From the NCBI GenBank assembly GCA_003645605.1, contig QNAY01000127.1, positions 1 to 5,180 of the forward strand: a stretch of DNA of 5,180 nucleotides, given 5' to 3'. Below the pieces are notes generated by a model. The model saw nothing but the letters and a program-made list of their open reading frames with translations, was not told where the DNA came from and did no database searches. Below, in pieces: positions 5,064 through 5,180 of the stretch. The position numbers and the translations under genes were made by a program. How positions within the stretch are numbered: the first letter of the stretch is position 1; each line of letters starts with the position of its first letter. The DNA comes from Thermodesulfobacteriota bacterium. GTDB taxonomy: Bacteria; Desulfobacterota; Dissulfuribacteria; Dissulfuribacterales; UBA3076.

Positions 5064-5180
5064 TAGTGCCTGAACGAAAACCCCTCTTTTTGTCATTTCG
5101 ACCGTAGGGAGAAATCTTTAATGCCTGTATTTTCAGTACGATAAGATTTCTCGCTTTGCTCGAAATGACAGTTTTGGTTA
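5064..5180 (-). repeat. MITE/REPIN-like palindromic element, copy 3 (inverted, cut by window end)
   Basis: The reverse complement of this stretch matches 3483-3599 with one substitution (the partner of position 3536) and 6-122 with one substitution (the partner of position 46). It begins with the terminal TAGTGCCTGAACGAAAAC at 5064-5081, and its other end is beyond the window. It starts 34 bases after the M23 stop codon. No classical terminator is visible in 5030-5063, which is T-rich but lacks a convincing stem, so this palindrome may itself mark the transcript's 3' end. Confidence 0.88.

Overview
The window looks like ordinary chromosomal DNA of a Gram-negative bacterium, most likely from the Desulfobacterota (the former Deltaproteobacteria). 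The main clue is the gene order ispE, tRNA-Gln(UUG), prs, rplY (long Ctc/TL5 type), pth, which I recall from Geobacter-like and sulfate-reducing genomes. That assignment is inference from gene order and protein style; no marker gene gives a species.

Layout. Positions 1-122 hold a nearly complete copy of a short non-coding repeat element. ispE (154-993) follows without a visible Shine-Dalgarno sequence. A good sigma-70 promoter sits across the end of ispE (965-994) and should drive tRNA-Gln (1009-1083). An 83-base gap with two small hairpins leads to prs (1167-2111), then rplY (2127-2759, strong ribosome binding site) and pth (2827-3426, TTG start). A compact intrinsic terminator at 3441-3459 closes this plus-strand housekeeping block. 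A second, complete copy of the repeat (3465-3599) and a four-unit heptamer repeat (3627-3654) precede a membrane-anchored M23 metallopeptidase gene (3680-5029). A third, inverted copy of the repeat (5064-5180) runs off the right edge. No stretch longer than 300 bases lacks a gene.

The genes are joined by general metabolism and translation rather than one pathway. IspE makes an isoprenoid precursor. Prs makes PRPP for nucleotides, histidine and tryptophan. L25/Ctc binds 5S rRNA in the ribosome, Pth recycles peptidyl-tRNA, and tRNA-Gln serves decoding. The M23 protein is a separate unit for cell-envelope (peptidoglycan) work.

The notable content is the repeat family. The three copies differ by only one or two substitutions over the shared 117 bases. 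The one complete copy has 18-bp terminal inverted repeats with TA at both ends. Inside are two inverted arms, and each arm can fold into the same small hairpin. The four differences between the arms are one compensatory base-pair change plus two loop bases, as expected if the hairpin itself is selected. This resembles a REPIN or MITE spread by a transposase encoded elsewhere. A degenerate fragment of the element's ends appears to lie just upstream of prs, where it could form alternative leader structures.
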